Shown piece by piece: positions 1-12,600 of a stretch of 64,000 bases of DNA. The first letter of the stretch is position 1, and each line of letters starts with the position of its first letter. The translations under genes and the position numbers were made by a program. The notes under the pieces are model-generated. The model did no database searches and was not told the DNA's origin. It was given only the letters and a program-made list of their open reading frames with translations. This DNA is from Agelaius tricolor (lineage: Eukaryota; Chordata; Aves; Passeriformes; Icteridae), in contig JALJCS010000007.1 in the NCBI GenBank assembly GCA_023055355.1, positions 344,001 to 408,000 of the forward strand, written 5' to 3'.

Positions 1-463
1 CCTCTGCGATCCTGGGATTTCCCCAAGTGGCACAAAGCCTCCAGGAGCACAGCTCCAGGTGCGAGAAGCCACTACAACCACAGCTCTTTAGGACTGATCC
101 CAAGTTATTGCAAGGCCCAGGACAGTCACACAGGGTCTGTCATTGTGTGTCCAGCCCAGGACAGTCACCCAGGGTCACACTCACAGCCTGTCCAGCCCAG
201 GACAGTCACACAGGGTCACTCACAGCCTGTCCAGCCCAGCACAGCCACACAGGGTCACTCAGGATGTGACCAAGCCCACGACAGCCACACAGGGTCACTC
301 ATGGTATGTCCAGCCCAGGACAGCCACCCAGGGTCACTCAGGATGTGACCAAGCCCAGCACAGCCACCCAGGGTCACACTCACAATGTGTCCAGCCCAGC
401 ACAGCCACCCAGGGTCACACTCACAGCGTGTCCAGCCCAGCACAGCCACCCAGGGTCACTCAC
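1..463 (-). other. NUP98 intron 29 (part), mostly minisatellite
   Basis: Sequence downstream of the last NUP98 exon in the window. Bases 1-115 are unremarkable. The rest is a tandem repeat that runs up to the exon 29 splice donor. No coding homology seen. Confidence 0.7.
116..463. repeat. 39-41 bp minisatellite containing the exon 29 donor
   Basis: About nine copies of a unit with the core CAGCCCAGCACAGCCACCC followed by AGGGTCACTCAC. The last copy contains the real NUP98 exon 29 donor (minus strand GTGAGTGACCC). Five of the nine copies keep a minus-strand GTGAGT; others read CTGAGT or ATGAGT. The long frames crossing it are repeat artefacts. Confidence 0.9.
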
Positions 464-685
464 TGTGCGTCAGGCTCGTGCAGCATCACGAACACGGCCC
501 ACTCCCACAGCCCCTCGCTCTCCAGCTGGGCAGCATAGCTGGTGTTGAGCACCCCCCAGCTCTGCTGGGACAGGTGGCAGTAGTTCAGGGCCCTGAGCAC
601 CTCCCACAGGTGCCAGCTGAGGCGGAAATCCAGCGGGTCAGAGGTGACACTCCTGGGATCCAGCAGCTGGTCAAGCTCGTAGGAC
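464..685 (-). CDS. NUP98: NUP98 exon 29 (Nup96 helical domain)
   Basis: Acceptor ...TTCCTCTGCAG and donor GTGAGTGACC frame 222 nt that encode residues about 1479-1552. The segment [14 protein letters not shown] and the run [13 protein letters not shown] match the conserved helical region of Nup96. It enters in phase 2: AG from exon 28 plus G gives an Arg codon. This is the most 3' exon present. The donor lies inside a minisatellite copy. Confidence 0.95.
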
Positions 686-3600
686 CTGCAGAGGAAAAGT
701 GGTAACTGTGAGAGCTGGTTGTGCCCACAAATCACATCCAGTCCCCTCCCTTCACCCACCTCCAAGTGTGTGATTTACATTGGTGTGGGGGTTTGCTTTT
801 CTTTTTTAAGAAGAAAATTAACAGTGTTTACTGCTAAACTCCTATGAGTCTGCACCCAGACTGTCACCCCTTTTTCTGCTGTATGTGCTCCCCTGCAGAT
901 TTCTCACTGCCTTCAAAAAAGGCAGCTACAGAGAAGCCTTCCTGCACTCTTCAGACACAGAAAGCACCTAAAACCCCACAAATGTGCCCCAAAGCTTAAG
1001 GTTCCCAAGTCTACCATCCCCAGGTGACACCACCTTCTGCCAGGGGTACATGTGGGGCTGATTTTGGACTGCTCCAAGAGGTTCAGGCAGATTTCACCCC
1101 CCTGCTTGGTGAACTCAGGCAGTCACTGACTGACCATGACTTTTCTATATGCTTACTGAACTCTTTGCCCACTCACCTGTCACTGTAGAGCTTTAACAAA
1201 TGGAAGCAGACATCTCTCAGGGGCCTTCCTCCATTGTCATCTTCCTCAATGACATAGCCAGAATCCTCCAGGTAAGGAGGCAGAGGACAGCAGGCGTATT
1301 TTTCACACTCTGAGGTGTTCTAGGGAGATAGTTTCAACAGTAAGTTTGAAGACCATATTCTGAACAAAACTGAATTCCACAGCTCAGCAGGCTCAGGAGA
1401 CTCTCTCTGCACCTGCAGGTGGAACCTCCCCAGAACTATGGACCAACATGAAAAACCTGAACCCAAAATGCTTGGGCAGGTTCATGTCTCACACTGAGCT
1501 CTGACAAACACTGCCTGGAGGCACAGCCAGCTCTCACACACAGCCTGTATTCCCAAAGGCTCTTATAGCTGGAAAACTATGTGGGCCTTTATGGAATGAA
1601 GTGAGTGCATCCCAGGGAGCCTTCTCTCTGTAGCTCAGCAGGGTCTGGGCAGCCACGAGCAGCACAGGACACACTGAGTCAGTCAGAACAATCAGCTGAG
1701 AACTTTCTCTGCAGCTGGGGATTCAGAAGTGCTCAACACTGAATATTGAAGCAAACATCAGTAACATGTTTCTAGACTTGCTGCTGTACTTAGGCTGCCT
1801 TGAGGATGGAGGGCTGAGCTGGCTTTAGTTAAATGATTAAACATGTTTTTCAGCAGAACCCTTTGTCCTGCTGCACACAGAGCTGAGAGCTCTGCAGCAA
1901 GACACAGGGCTCTGCATAATGCATGGAGCCACAGAGGTGTGGGACAGGGGCTGGGGGGGCACACACAGGTGTGGGACAGGGGCTGGGGGGACTGAGGGGG
2001 CACACACAGATGTGGGGCACCATGGGCTGCTGGACAAGGCAGCTGAGGATTAATGACCCCAGTGGGAGAACAGGCTGCCTGCCTCAAAAGGGCTTTTCTG
2101 CTGTTGGCCACTGTCACTCTTCCTAATTTTGTCCAGTTGTCAGCTAGACATAAACCTGGAAATACTCCATAAATGGGTTTTCTCCACAGAACTTATGATT
2201 CTATAGAATCACAGAATGGTTTGGGTTGGAAAGGACCTTGAAGAACATCCAATTCCACCCCCTACCCTTGGGACACCTTCCACTGTCCCAGGCTGCTCCA
2301 AGCCCTGTCCACCCTGGCCTGAGATACTTTTAGGGATCCAGGGGCTGCTCTGGGCACCCTGTGCCAGGGCCTCCCTCCCTCCCAGGGAGGAATTCCTCCC
2401 CAGTACCCCACCTAACCCTGCCCTGTGGCAGTGGGAAGCCATTCCCCCCATATCCTACACTCAATCCCACGTTCAGCAACTCCTGGCTGCTCACAGGAGC
2501 CTCTGTGCAGCACCAGCAGGCAGGAGCACCCTGAAGGGCTCCTTTAGGGCAGGAGGCAGTGACCCACCTGAAAGGCTGACTCGTACATGGCCAGAGCCCT
2601 GGAGATGGAGGCTGTGGGGGGCAGCAGGTACCAGAGGTGCACGGCCATGCAGCGCTTCCAGTCCAGCAGCGAGCACACGTTGACACTGATCCTCTCGGAG
2701 AGCTGCCACACCTGGAGCACAAACCCTGCTCAGCCACACCTGGGGCCACAAACCCTGCTCAGGCACCCCTGGAGCACAAACCCTGCTCAGCCACCCCTGG
2801 AGTCACAAACCCTGCTCAGCCACCCCTGGAGCACACACCCTGCTCAGCCACCCCTGGAGTCACAAACCCTGCTCAGCCACCCCTGGAGCACAAACCCTGC
2901 TCAGCCACCCCTGGAGCACACACCCTGCTCAGCCACACCTGGAGCACAAACCCTGCTCAGCCACACCTGGAGCCAGGTGTGCAGCAGCAGGAGGTGGCTC
3001 TGGGAGAGGAGCCCCTCCCTGCAGTGCCCGTGGCTGAGCGGCTCACCAGAGGGGGGGTGATTGGGAGGGAAAGAAAGGAAAGAAAGGACTAGCAGGGCTG
3101 TCCTTACCGGGGCTGTCCCCAGTGTGTCTGTAGGGCTGTCCCCACAGGGGCTGTCCCCAGAGGGGCTGTGCGGCTGTCCCCAGTGTGTCTGTGTGGCTGT
3201 CCCCAGTGTGGCTGTCCCCAGTGAGGCTGTCCCCAGAGGGGCTGTGTGGCTGTCCTTACCGGGGCTGTCCTTACCGGCTTGCCCGCGAGCAGGGCGAAGA
3301 GGCGCAGCCGCTCCTCCTGGATGAAGCGGTCGCTGTGCAGGCGGTGCCAGTCCACCAGCTGCAGGGTCAGCAGGTCCCTCACGGGCTGGCTGCCGGCCAG
3401 CTGTGACAGCAGCAGCGCCAGGCGGTGGTCACCTGCAGGGACACCCCTCAGCTGCACACCTTAGAGCCCCTCACAGGGCTTTGGGTTGGGAGGGATCCTA
3501 AAACTCATCCTGTTCCAGCCCATGCCCATGGCAGGGACACCTTCCACTAGGTCAGCTGCTCCAAGCCCCATCCACTGGGGGATGGAATGGGGAGGCCACA

Positions 3601-6600
3601 ACTCCAGTATTTCTTACAAAATAAACCACTCCATAAACACCTGGTATAACAGACAGGGATAAAACCTGCCATAAGGCTCTGAAAATACGTGTTTTTAACC
3701 CAAACAGAAAATGTCTGAAACAGAAGCTCAATTAAGAAGATAATTAATTAAAAATTCAAAGGAGTGACTATGAAAACTCCGAGTTCCAAATGCACTCCAG
3801 CAGCACTTCCTGACTGGGGGTAGCTCACAGAGCCAGAGTGAAGGGGACCAGGGAGTCCAGCAGCAGCTCCTACCCAATCTTCAAGGCCAGGCTGGACAGG
3901 GCTTGGAGCAACCTGGGACAGTGGAAGGAGTCCCTGCCTGTGATGGGGGGGGAGGTGTGGGACTGGATGGGCTTTAAAGTCCCTTCCAGTCCAGCCCATT
4001 CTATGATTTTGTGGTCACTGACAAGGGAACATTTCACATGCAGAGCAGTCAGTGACTATGAGCTCTCTAAGTTTAATCTCTCTTTGTGCATGTCCTTTCT
4101 CCTCTACACAAAAGCTGTGATTTAGAAAAGCTGTGATCACAGAATATCCTGAGTGGGACTGACCCCCAGGGATCCCCCAGTGCCAGCCCTGCCCTGCCCA
4201 GAGCCCAGCAAGCCCAGCCTGGGCATCCCTGGCAGCGCTGGCCAAAGGCTCCTGGAGCTGCGGCGGCCTCGGGGCCGTGCCCATTCCCTGGGCAGTGCCC
4301 AGCAGCCCGGGTGCTCACCTGCCTGCTGTGCCAGCCTGCAGGCCTCGCCGATCCTCTTGCCCGTGAGGCAGCTGAACACGGCCTCGACGTGGCTGCCGTG
4401 CCGGGCCATGGCCACCTCCTCCTCGATGCGCGCGGCCGCCGTCTCCGACAGCCACCGCGAGAAGGCGCGGCGCCGCTCCAGCGCCAGCACGTACTCGCTG
4501 GGCTCCTCCAGGCTGGCCTCCAGCTCCCTCAGCTTGCCCCAGATGGCCTCACACAACGTCCAGGCCAGGCACCAGTGCTTCACAACGCCTGTGGGGACAC
4601 ACACCAGCGTCAGCAGTGGGAGCACAGAACTCAGAGGGGCTTATGGGAGGGTGACTCTGGAGAGCTCATGGCCCCCACCCTGGAGGGCTCACTATCCCCA
4701 CCCTGGAGGGGTCACTGTCCTCACCCTGGAGAGTTCACTGTCCCCACCCTGGAGGGCTCACTGTCCCCACCCTGGAGGGCTCACTGTCCCCACCCTGGAG
4801 AGTTCACTGCCCCCACCCTGGAGAGCTCACTGCCCCCACCCTGAAGAGTTCACTGTCCCCACCCTGGAGGGCTCACTATCCCCACCCTGGAGGGCTCACT
4901 GTCCCCACCCTGGAGGGCTCACTGCCCCCACCCTGGAGGGCTCACTGCCCCCACCCTGGAGGGCTCACTGCCCCCACCCTGAAGAGTTCACTGCCCCCAC
5001 CCTGGAGAGTTCACTGCCCCCAGCCTGGAGGGCTCACTGCCCCCAGCCTGGAGGGCTCACTGTCCCCACTGTGTTTGGCAGGGGCTGCCCAGGGAGCTTT
5101 GCAGTGCCCAGCCCTGCAGGTGTCCCCTGCAGGTGGCACTGAGTGCTCTGGGCTGGGGACAAGGTGCCCATGGGGCACAGCTGGCACTGCATGGGCTGGC
5201 AGGGCTGTGCCAGCCTAAACCATTCTGTGAGAAGGATCATTTTGTACTCACTCTCTGCCACAGTGGGATCCTCAGATGCTTTCCTGGCCCAGTCAGCATA
5301 GTCATGGATAGCAGAGACTCCGGGGTTGGGGGCCAGGAGAGGACAGGGCTCATCCATATGGACAGTGCTGTGCTTCAGCTTTATCTCCAGAGGGGTGAGA
5401 TACAGCTCCTTGTCTCTGTCCATCTTCCATTGTTCCAAGCTCAACTTTTCCACATGAACTTTGAAAGGAGATTCTGTGAGTCTGGAGGAAAAGGGGAGAT
5501 AGACCAAGTAGCAAAAGTTCTGCATGTTCTCCACGCAAGTAGAGCAGCTCATCCTGCAGCTTGTCCTAATTAACACGACAGTAAAACATGACCCAAGGCA
5601 TGAAGATCCTGGTGAGAGTCTGGGATTTGGAGCCAGGCTTTGGGACCCTGAACAACCTGGGGTAGTAGAAGGTGTCCCTGGCCACAGCAGTGGGTTGGAA
5701 CAAGATGGTCTTTAAGTGTCTAATCCCAAACCTTCTGTGGTTCAGTGAATAAACTGTGACTCACTGAACTCTGCAGAGGCAGCAAGCACACCTTCACCCC
5801 AGCTCATTCCTAAGCACTTCACATATGCTGGAGAACATCCAGACAAGCTTTCTGGAGCACTTAAATGGTGGGACTGGGCTATATTGCAGTCTAGGTCAGG
5901 TATGGAGACCCTAAAGGCCCATGTGCTGGATGCACAGGCATTATGAAGGTGTCTGGGAATTGAGAAGCTGAACTAGAAGTTCCTCAGGTAGGGCAGATGT
6001 CCTCAGGGAGAACCAAGAGATTGGAAGCTTTCTGGACAACAACTTTGAACCTTCTCTTTAACCTTGTGCTGGGTGACAGTGCTATTTGTTTGATAAAAAA
6101 GAAAAACTAAATCCTCTTACTATGCTATTCCAGGATTTAACAGAGATATTTTTGTGGAGAAGGGCCATGAAGGAGATCTCCATGGCTAACCCCATCTTGC
6201 ACCACTCCTGCCTGTCAGAAGGAACAGCAGATTCTGCCAGCCATGGAGAGCGAGCCTGTCCCATCCATCCTGAAGGGAAGCACTACTCACGATTTGGGAG
6301 CCACGGGAGTGGGCAGGAATCCATATTCCACGGGCTCCACCTGAGCGTCTTCCGCTTCACCGCAGCCGCTCAGCTGATCTCCACAATTGACCAGCGTCCA
6401 GTTGGGGCCCCAGCCCACGCGGAAGGAGCGGCCCATGAAGAGTCCCATGTCCATCAGGAGCTTCCCCTTCCCATAGGTGATGGATCTCTCCAGGGGGACG
6501 AGCCCGCGCTGCCTGCGGGCCCCCACTGTCTTCACCTGCACCTCGGGCACGGCCGCGGGCACCGTGAAGGCCGAGGCCAGCGGTGACCACAGAGCAGCAG

Positions 6601-9600
6601 AGGGGGCACTGTCCAAAGTCCTGGGGCCCTTGGCATCTGCCACGGCAGCACTCGGTGCTTGGGAAAGGACACTGGCAAACTTGGATTGCAGCAGCCCAGC
6701 AGCTGATGGGGAGAAGCAGGAAGAACGGTTCAGTGGAAGGGCAGCTGTATTTCAGAGGGCATTTCTGGGTTTTGAAGGGATTTCAGGAATTCCCAGAACA
6801 GCCAGTGGCAAAGGCCTGGATGGTGTGATGGGAACACGGAGCTAAGTGTGACTGTGTGCAGTGCTGAGTCCCACTGACCCTCCAGCCCTGCCCACAGGCA
6901 CACAAGGGGTGCTCCCAGGAAGGGGAAAGGCACACTCCACCCCAAACTGGGCCATTCCCAAAGGAGTCCCTGATTTAATGCTGGAATCAGGACATCAGAG
7001 CAGAAGTGGGGGGGCACACGGATCAGCAGGGCTCACACGCACCTCAGGGCTGTCCCTGCCAGTCATGTGAGCTTTGAATTGATTAACAGATCTGAATTAA
7101 TGGGTTTCCTCCATCAGGGAGCACCTTCCTGCTTGTTCCCAGAGGTATTCCTCAACATCCCTATGGAAAGCACCACTGAGTGCAAGGGGCAAGGTTTGGG
7201 CAGTGGGGGAATCTGGTAGGGGCTGCCCTGTGCAGGGCACAGCTGGTGCCCACAGCAGAGCCACCACAGGCCACCTCCAAAGCAAGCTGCAAAGTTGGTG
7301 CCTCTGGGAGATCTTAAAAGGGGGAAAAATCCACACAAGCAGGAATAAAAAAGAAAGAAAAAAAAAAAAGGGGAAAAGATCAGTGCAAGCATCAGAGGAG
7401 GTGAGGAGGTGCTCCAGGTACTGGAGCATTCAGGGCAGGGCTTGTGCTGGAGCAGGGAATGAGTAGAGGAGGGAGGAGTGGCAGGAAGGAACTACTGCAG
7501 ACCCCAGGATTTTTCCTGTTCATGTTAAAATTCACCTTTCTTCATACAATCTGTGGTTTCTCACCATACCTGAGTGTCTTTTCTGTCCTTGTGATTTTGA
7601 AATGGGAAGCCTTGGGGAGCAGATCTCTTGGGAAGTGTCTATCTTGACAGGTTGCTTCCCAGGATAATCCAGGATCAAATCCAGGTCGTCATCATCAGCA
7701 AGCAAGGAAGCTTTCATGATCTGAGGATGTGGGAAGCCAAGCCAGAACATCAGCAACCCCTCAGAACATCAGCTGCAGCTCACTAAGCTCATCAAAATAG
7801 CTCTTCCCACCCAAAAAAACTCCTACATGCAGCACATGACCAAACAACACAGCCACAATGCAAACATTCCAAGGAACAGTGGAGGCACAGCTCAGGCTTG
7901 CTGCCTGATGGATGAGGTTTTACAACCTCTTGTTACATCATCAGTGCACAGGACTCACTGGGGATGGGGGTGACAGCCCACAACAACCCTGATTGCTTAG
8001 ATCTCAGCTCTGTCTGCTGTTTGTCAGCTTAAGGAGTAACTTCTGGTCTATTTCTCATTACAGGGAGAAGCCCAGAAGTGTTCAAGGTTCTGTCCTTCTA
8101 CAAAAACTACAAAGAGCTGGAGGGACAGCACCCAGGGAATGGCTGCCAGTGCCAGAGGGCAGGGCTGGGTGGGATCTTGGCCATGAGGAATTGTTCCCTG
8201 GCAGGGTGGGCAGGCCCTGGCACAGGGTGCCCAGAGCAGCTGGGGCTGCCCCTGCATCCCTGGCAGTGCCCAAGGCCAGGCTGGGCACTGGGGACAGTGG
8301 GAGGTGTCCCTGCCATGGCAGGGGTGGGATGGGATGGGCTTTATGGTTTTTCTCAACCCAAATCTTCTGTGCTACTGTAAAATAAAAGCATCAACACCAA
8401 GCCCCAAATCAAGACCAGTTACCCCAAAATGTTTTTTCTACCAAGGCAAAAGGGGCTCAAGGCAGCTGCTCTGGTATCAGTTCAGCTTGTCCCAGTGCTC
8501 CCAGAATTTTGGAAACTGAACTCTGGCTTTAAGGTGTTCCATGTCAGCACTGAGCTCTGGCTTTAAGGTGTTCCATGTCAGCACTGAGCTCTCCACGTGT
8601 GGGGCTTTCCCCAGAACAGAGGTGTGGTGTATGAGCTCAGCCCCACTCCATGGGATGTGTGTGACCACCCTTGGGGAGGCAGAAGCACCCTTGAGAGGTG
8701 CTCCCCTCGTGTCCCAGGGAGGAGCAGGGCTGGACACTGACCTGCAGCACGTAGGGGTTGATGCCCTGGGTGGACGCGATGTGCGTGGACGCTGGCACTG
8801 CCTCCTGCTCCTCGGCCAGGGCATCCTCTGCCAAGGGCTCCTGGGCTGGCTCCTGGGTGACGTCTGCCATGTCACTGTCCAGCTCCACCAGCCTGCCCAG
8901 CTGCTCCAGCTCCAGGGGCTGCGGATACAGAGGCCAGGTCACACCCACAGACACAGCTCAGCCAGGACAGCCACGGCTCCCAGCAGCACCTGTGGGCTCT
9001 GCCAAGGCTGCACACCAAGGGCAGGGATGGACACACAGAACCTTCAGGGTGTGCCGTGCCAGGGAAGGAGCAGTCCCAGAGCAGCGGTGCCCTCCTGGAG
9101 TTCTCCCAGTTCTGCCATGCAGTTCAGGGAACTGTTCTTCAGCAGTGCAGTTCTCACGTGCCCAGCGAAGGGAGAGCTCTGTGTGTCCTGCCTGCCTCCC
9201 TCCCTCCCCGATCCATCCCATGTGGTACCAACTCCAGTCACAGAGCCTACATTCCACAAAGATCTGCATTTCACATGGACACTGTAATGGGCAGGCCCTG
9301 GCACAGGGTGCCCAGAGCAGCTGGGGCTGCCCCTGCATCCCTGGCAGTGCCCAAGGCCAGGCTGGACACTGGGCACAGTGGGAGGTGTCCCTGCCATGGC
9401 AGGGGTGGCACTGGGTGGGCTGTGAGGTCCCTCTAACCCAAACCCTTCCATGATTCCACGGCTAACTGCTCACATGGGCTGTACTTTTGCCCAGCTGGCT
9501 CCGTGGGACCTGAGCTCCCTTGTACTGGTTTGGTTCTAGTTTAACCATCCCATGACTCAGCTTTGTGTCCTGTGAAAGCCACATGCTTCCAGCTTCCCAG

Positions 9601-12600
9601 AAAAAACACAGTAAAGAGCACTGAAGTGATGCAAAAGCAGGAGTGAGGAAGCCTAGGCAGGGAGCGTCCTGGGAATCCTGCTCAGGAATTAAGGAGCATG
9701 TTCACAAGGCTGTGCTTAGCTCTGTAGAACCAGCCAGGATGGGGTGAAGGGTCTCAGCTGAGATAAAATCACCTGTGGGGGGCTGTAAGGATGGAACTGA
9801 GTGGCAGATGCAGAATCTGAGCCTGGCCCCACGTGTGGAACAGATTTACAAGTCAAAATATGGTTACAAACACACAAGTTTCACTGCTCCCTTCATTGGG
9901 CTTTAATGCAGCAAGTTCCCTTGCAATATTAATAAATTCATTAATATTTAACTTAGTAAGGAAGGACAAAGCAAAAACCAAGTCTAGATATTAAATGCAT
10001 CCGATAGCCCAAATAACAGTATTACCAGATGTGTTCTACACCAAGAGTTTGCAATGTTTTAAGTGATACTATGATGCTCCTTAGGGTTTTGGGAAAATGA
10101 TGTTTTTCCTAATTTCAAAATTAAAACCTAAGTTAATGTTATGCAAGTTAGAGAGGTTAATGGACCTGGAGGAGTTTTTGCTAAGTACACTGGACTGTGC
10201 AAGAATATTTGAATATATCAGTGATACTCCCAGTGTTCCTGAGTGTTTAAAACCCCGGCTCTGGTCCCCCAGTCTGAACATGAAGCAGGGAGGGGAGCTG
10301 TAGTGATGCTGTTGGGCAGCCACGTGTGCAGCTCAAAATGCAAGTAATTAAGGATCCACTCCAGCAGAGGGATGCATGAGTGGGTGTTAATTAGCTGAGG
10401 AGCCAGGAGAGCTGGAGCAGCAGCTGGCCACTGCTCTGGGATTCTCCATGCAGAATGCAGCAGAGCTGGCAGCCCCAGCCTGCCCCAGCAGCAGGATGCT
10501 CTGCCCAGGGAGCAGATGGTGCTTCTGGAATTGCTAACAGGGATCAGGGATCACCTGCCTGGAGAGCTCTGACCACACAAATGGTCAGCAGAGACTCACA
10601 CTGGGTACCAGGGAGAGTTCTGTGTCAGAAACACAGAACTGCTGAGGTGGGAAAAGCCTCTGAGCCCACCAAGTCCAACCGTGCCCCAGCACTGCCAGGG
10701 CCACCACTGACCCATCCCAAGTGCCACATCCACAGGCTGTGGAATCCCTCAGCGAGGTGACTTCACCACCGCCTCGGGCAGCCTGTGCCAGGGCTGGACA
10801 GCCCTTTTCAGGAGGAAATTTTCCCACTATCCAACCTAAATCTCCCCAGGCACAACCTGAGGTCATTTCCTGCTCCACCCTCCTGTCAGGAGCTGTGCAG
10901 AGCCACAAGGTCCCCCCTGAGCCCCCTTTGAAGCTGAGCCCCTTCCCCAGCTCCCTCAGCCCCTCCTGGGGCTCCAGCTCCATTCCCTGCCCTGGACACG
11001 CTCCAGCCCCTCCAGGTCTCTCTGTCCCAGAACTGGACACTCTCTTTCGAGGTGTCACACAGTGCTCAGCACAGGGGACAATCCCTGGCTGGGGGGGACA
11101 ATCCCTGCCCTGGGGCTGTGCCCACACCATGGCTGGGACAGCCCAGGGGCAGGGGCCATTGGCCTCTTGCCCACCTGGGCTCCTGGTATTCCCAGTGAAC
11201 TAGATCAAACACTGCCTGTGGGTCAAACATTCCAGTGTAAGATGGGCCCAGCACTGAGGATGTTTTGCAAAGATTTAAAGCAGTCACATCCAACACAAAT
11301 CTGTTTATGAAGCCAGCATATAGCCAGCCTTACAAAAAGTATTATTTTAATAAAAATAGAGCACATTCTTAAAATGGAAAGCAGACAGTCTTGCACACTA
11401 ATGGTGGTAAAGGCAACTGAGTGCACAGCATCACTGTCCAGGCAGGCAGCACACGGCGGTGGCATTACGGGCGTGCATTTAATAGTCACAAAAACAAGGG
11501 CTGTTCCAGAAGAGGTGCAAATCTGCCAAACTCAGACTAGAATTCAAACAAGAAACAAGGGTTGAAAGCCTCCCCGCCCCATCCTTAGTCTGCAATGTCA
11601 AGTGTCTCAAAGGAAAGCAACACGCAGCCACTCAGGCAGAGCTCAGAAGAGTTTCTGTGAGGCTTCACTCTCCAGATTGCACTCCAACCACCCCCTTCCC
11701 AGGCACAGCTATTCTCCAAATTCCATGTCATCAACCCCCTTTAGTCACTGCTCTCCTTCTACCTGAGCCGGGGGCGCTGGTTTGCCGTTCAGGGCCATCT
11801 GCTGGGGTGGCAGGTGCCCTGGGGGTGGCACAGGTGTGGTCTTTAACTTCTTGATGTCCACTTTTAAAGGATGATCTTCCTCCTCCTCGTCAGAATCTTG
11901 CAAGCCATACTTGGAAAAGTGTGCTACCTGTGTTAAGGAGAAGGACAAATGTGTCACAGCTTGGCAGTGAAATTTCTGGAAGGCCTGAACACTGGGCAGG
12001 TGTAACTGTGCCCTATACCGGTGTCCTAACACACAACTCTTGGGACACCTGCAACAAATTCAGCCTCTCTACAGAGGCTGTTGTTTTAAAGTTTATCAGC
12101 TGTCGCAGACTCTGGGATGACAGTTCAGTGTTGTAGTGCTTGGTAATTGTATCATTTCATATGTGTTATTGATTATAGGTATTACAAAACTACCTGCTCT
12201 AGGCAGGTCAGGGGCCACAGTTTTCACCACAGAACCACAGACTGGTTTGGACTGGGAGAGACCTTAAAGCTCATTCATTCCATGGGCAGGGGCACCTTCC
12301 ACTAGTAGGGTTGGTCTGTTGGTCCAAGCCCCATCCAACCCGACCCTGAACGCTGCCAGGACTGAGGAGCTGCTTTGGTGAGGATGGTTCTCACCAGAGC
12401 CCAGGCACTCCAGACAGCTGTCGCAGGTCAGAAATGCTTTGAGCTGGGGATGCTGAAGGCTGCAGGCCGGGCAGGGCTGCAGGCTGGCTCACCTTGAAGA
12501 CCCAGGAGCCGGTCTCAGGGCGGTACTCCTTGAAGCGCGCGCCCTGCCGGCGGGACACGGCCTCCAGCCGGCCCTCGTAGTCCATCTCGGCCAGCCGCTC

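Larger units (their letters stand above)
3433..4318 (-). other. NUP98 intron 25
   Basis: 886 bp, largely CR1: three fragments in both orientations, with AT-rich sequence at 3600-3830 that shows no recognised feature. Confidence 0.6.
4589..5251 (-). other. NUP98 intron 24
   Basis: Made of a 24-bp minisatellite (4668-5068) and an interspersed repeat copy (5078-5222). No coding homology. Confidence 0.65.
8919..11762 (-). other. NUP98 intron 20
   Basis: 2.84 kb. CR1 fragments lie at 9286-9464 (+) and 10626-11046 (-). The AT-rich block 9840-10240 and the rest show no coding homology. Confidence 0.6.
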
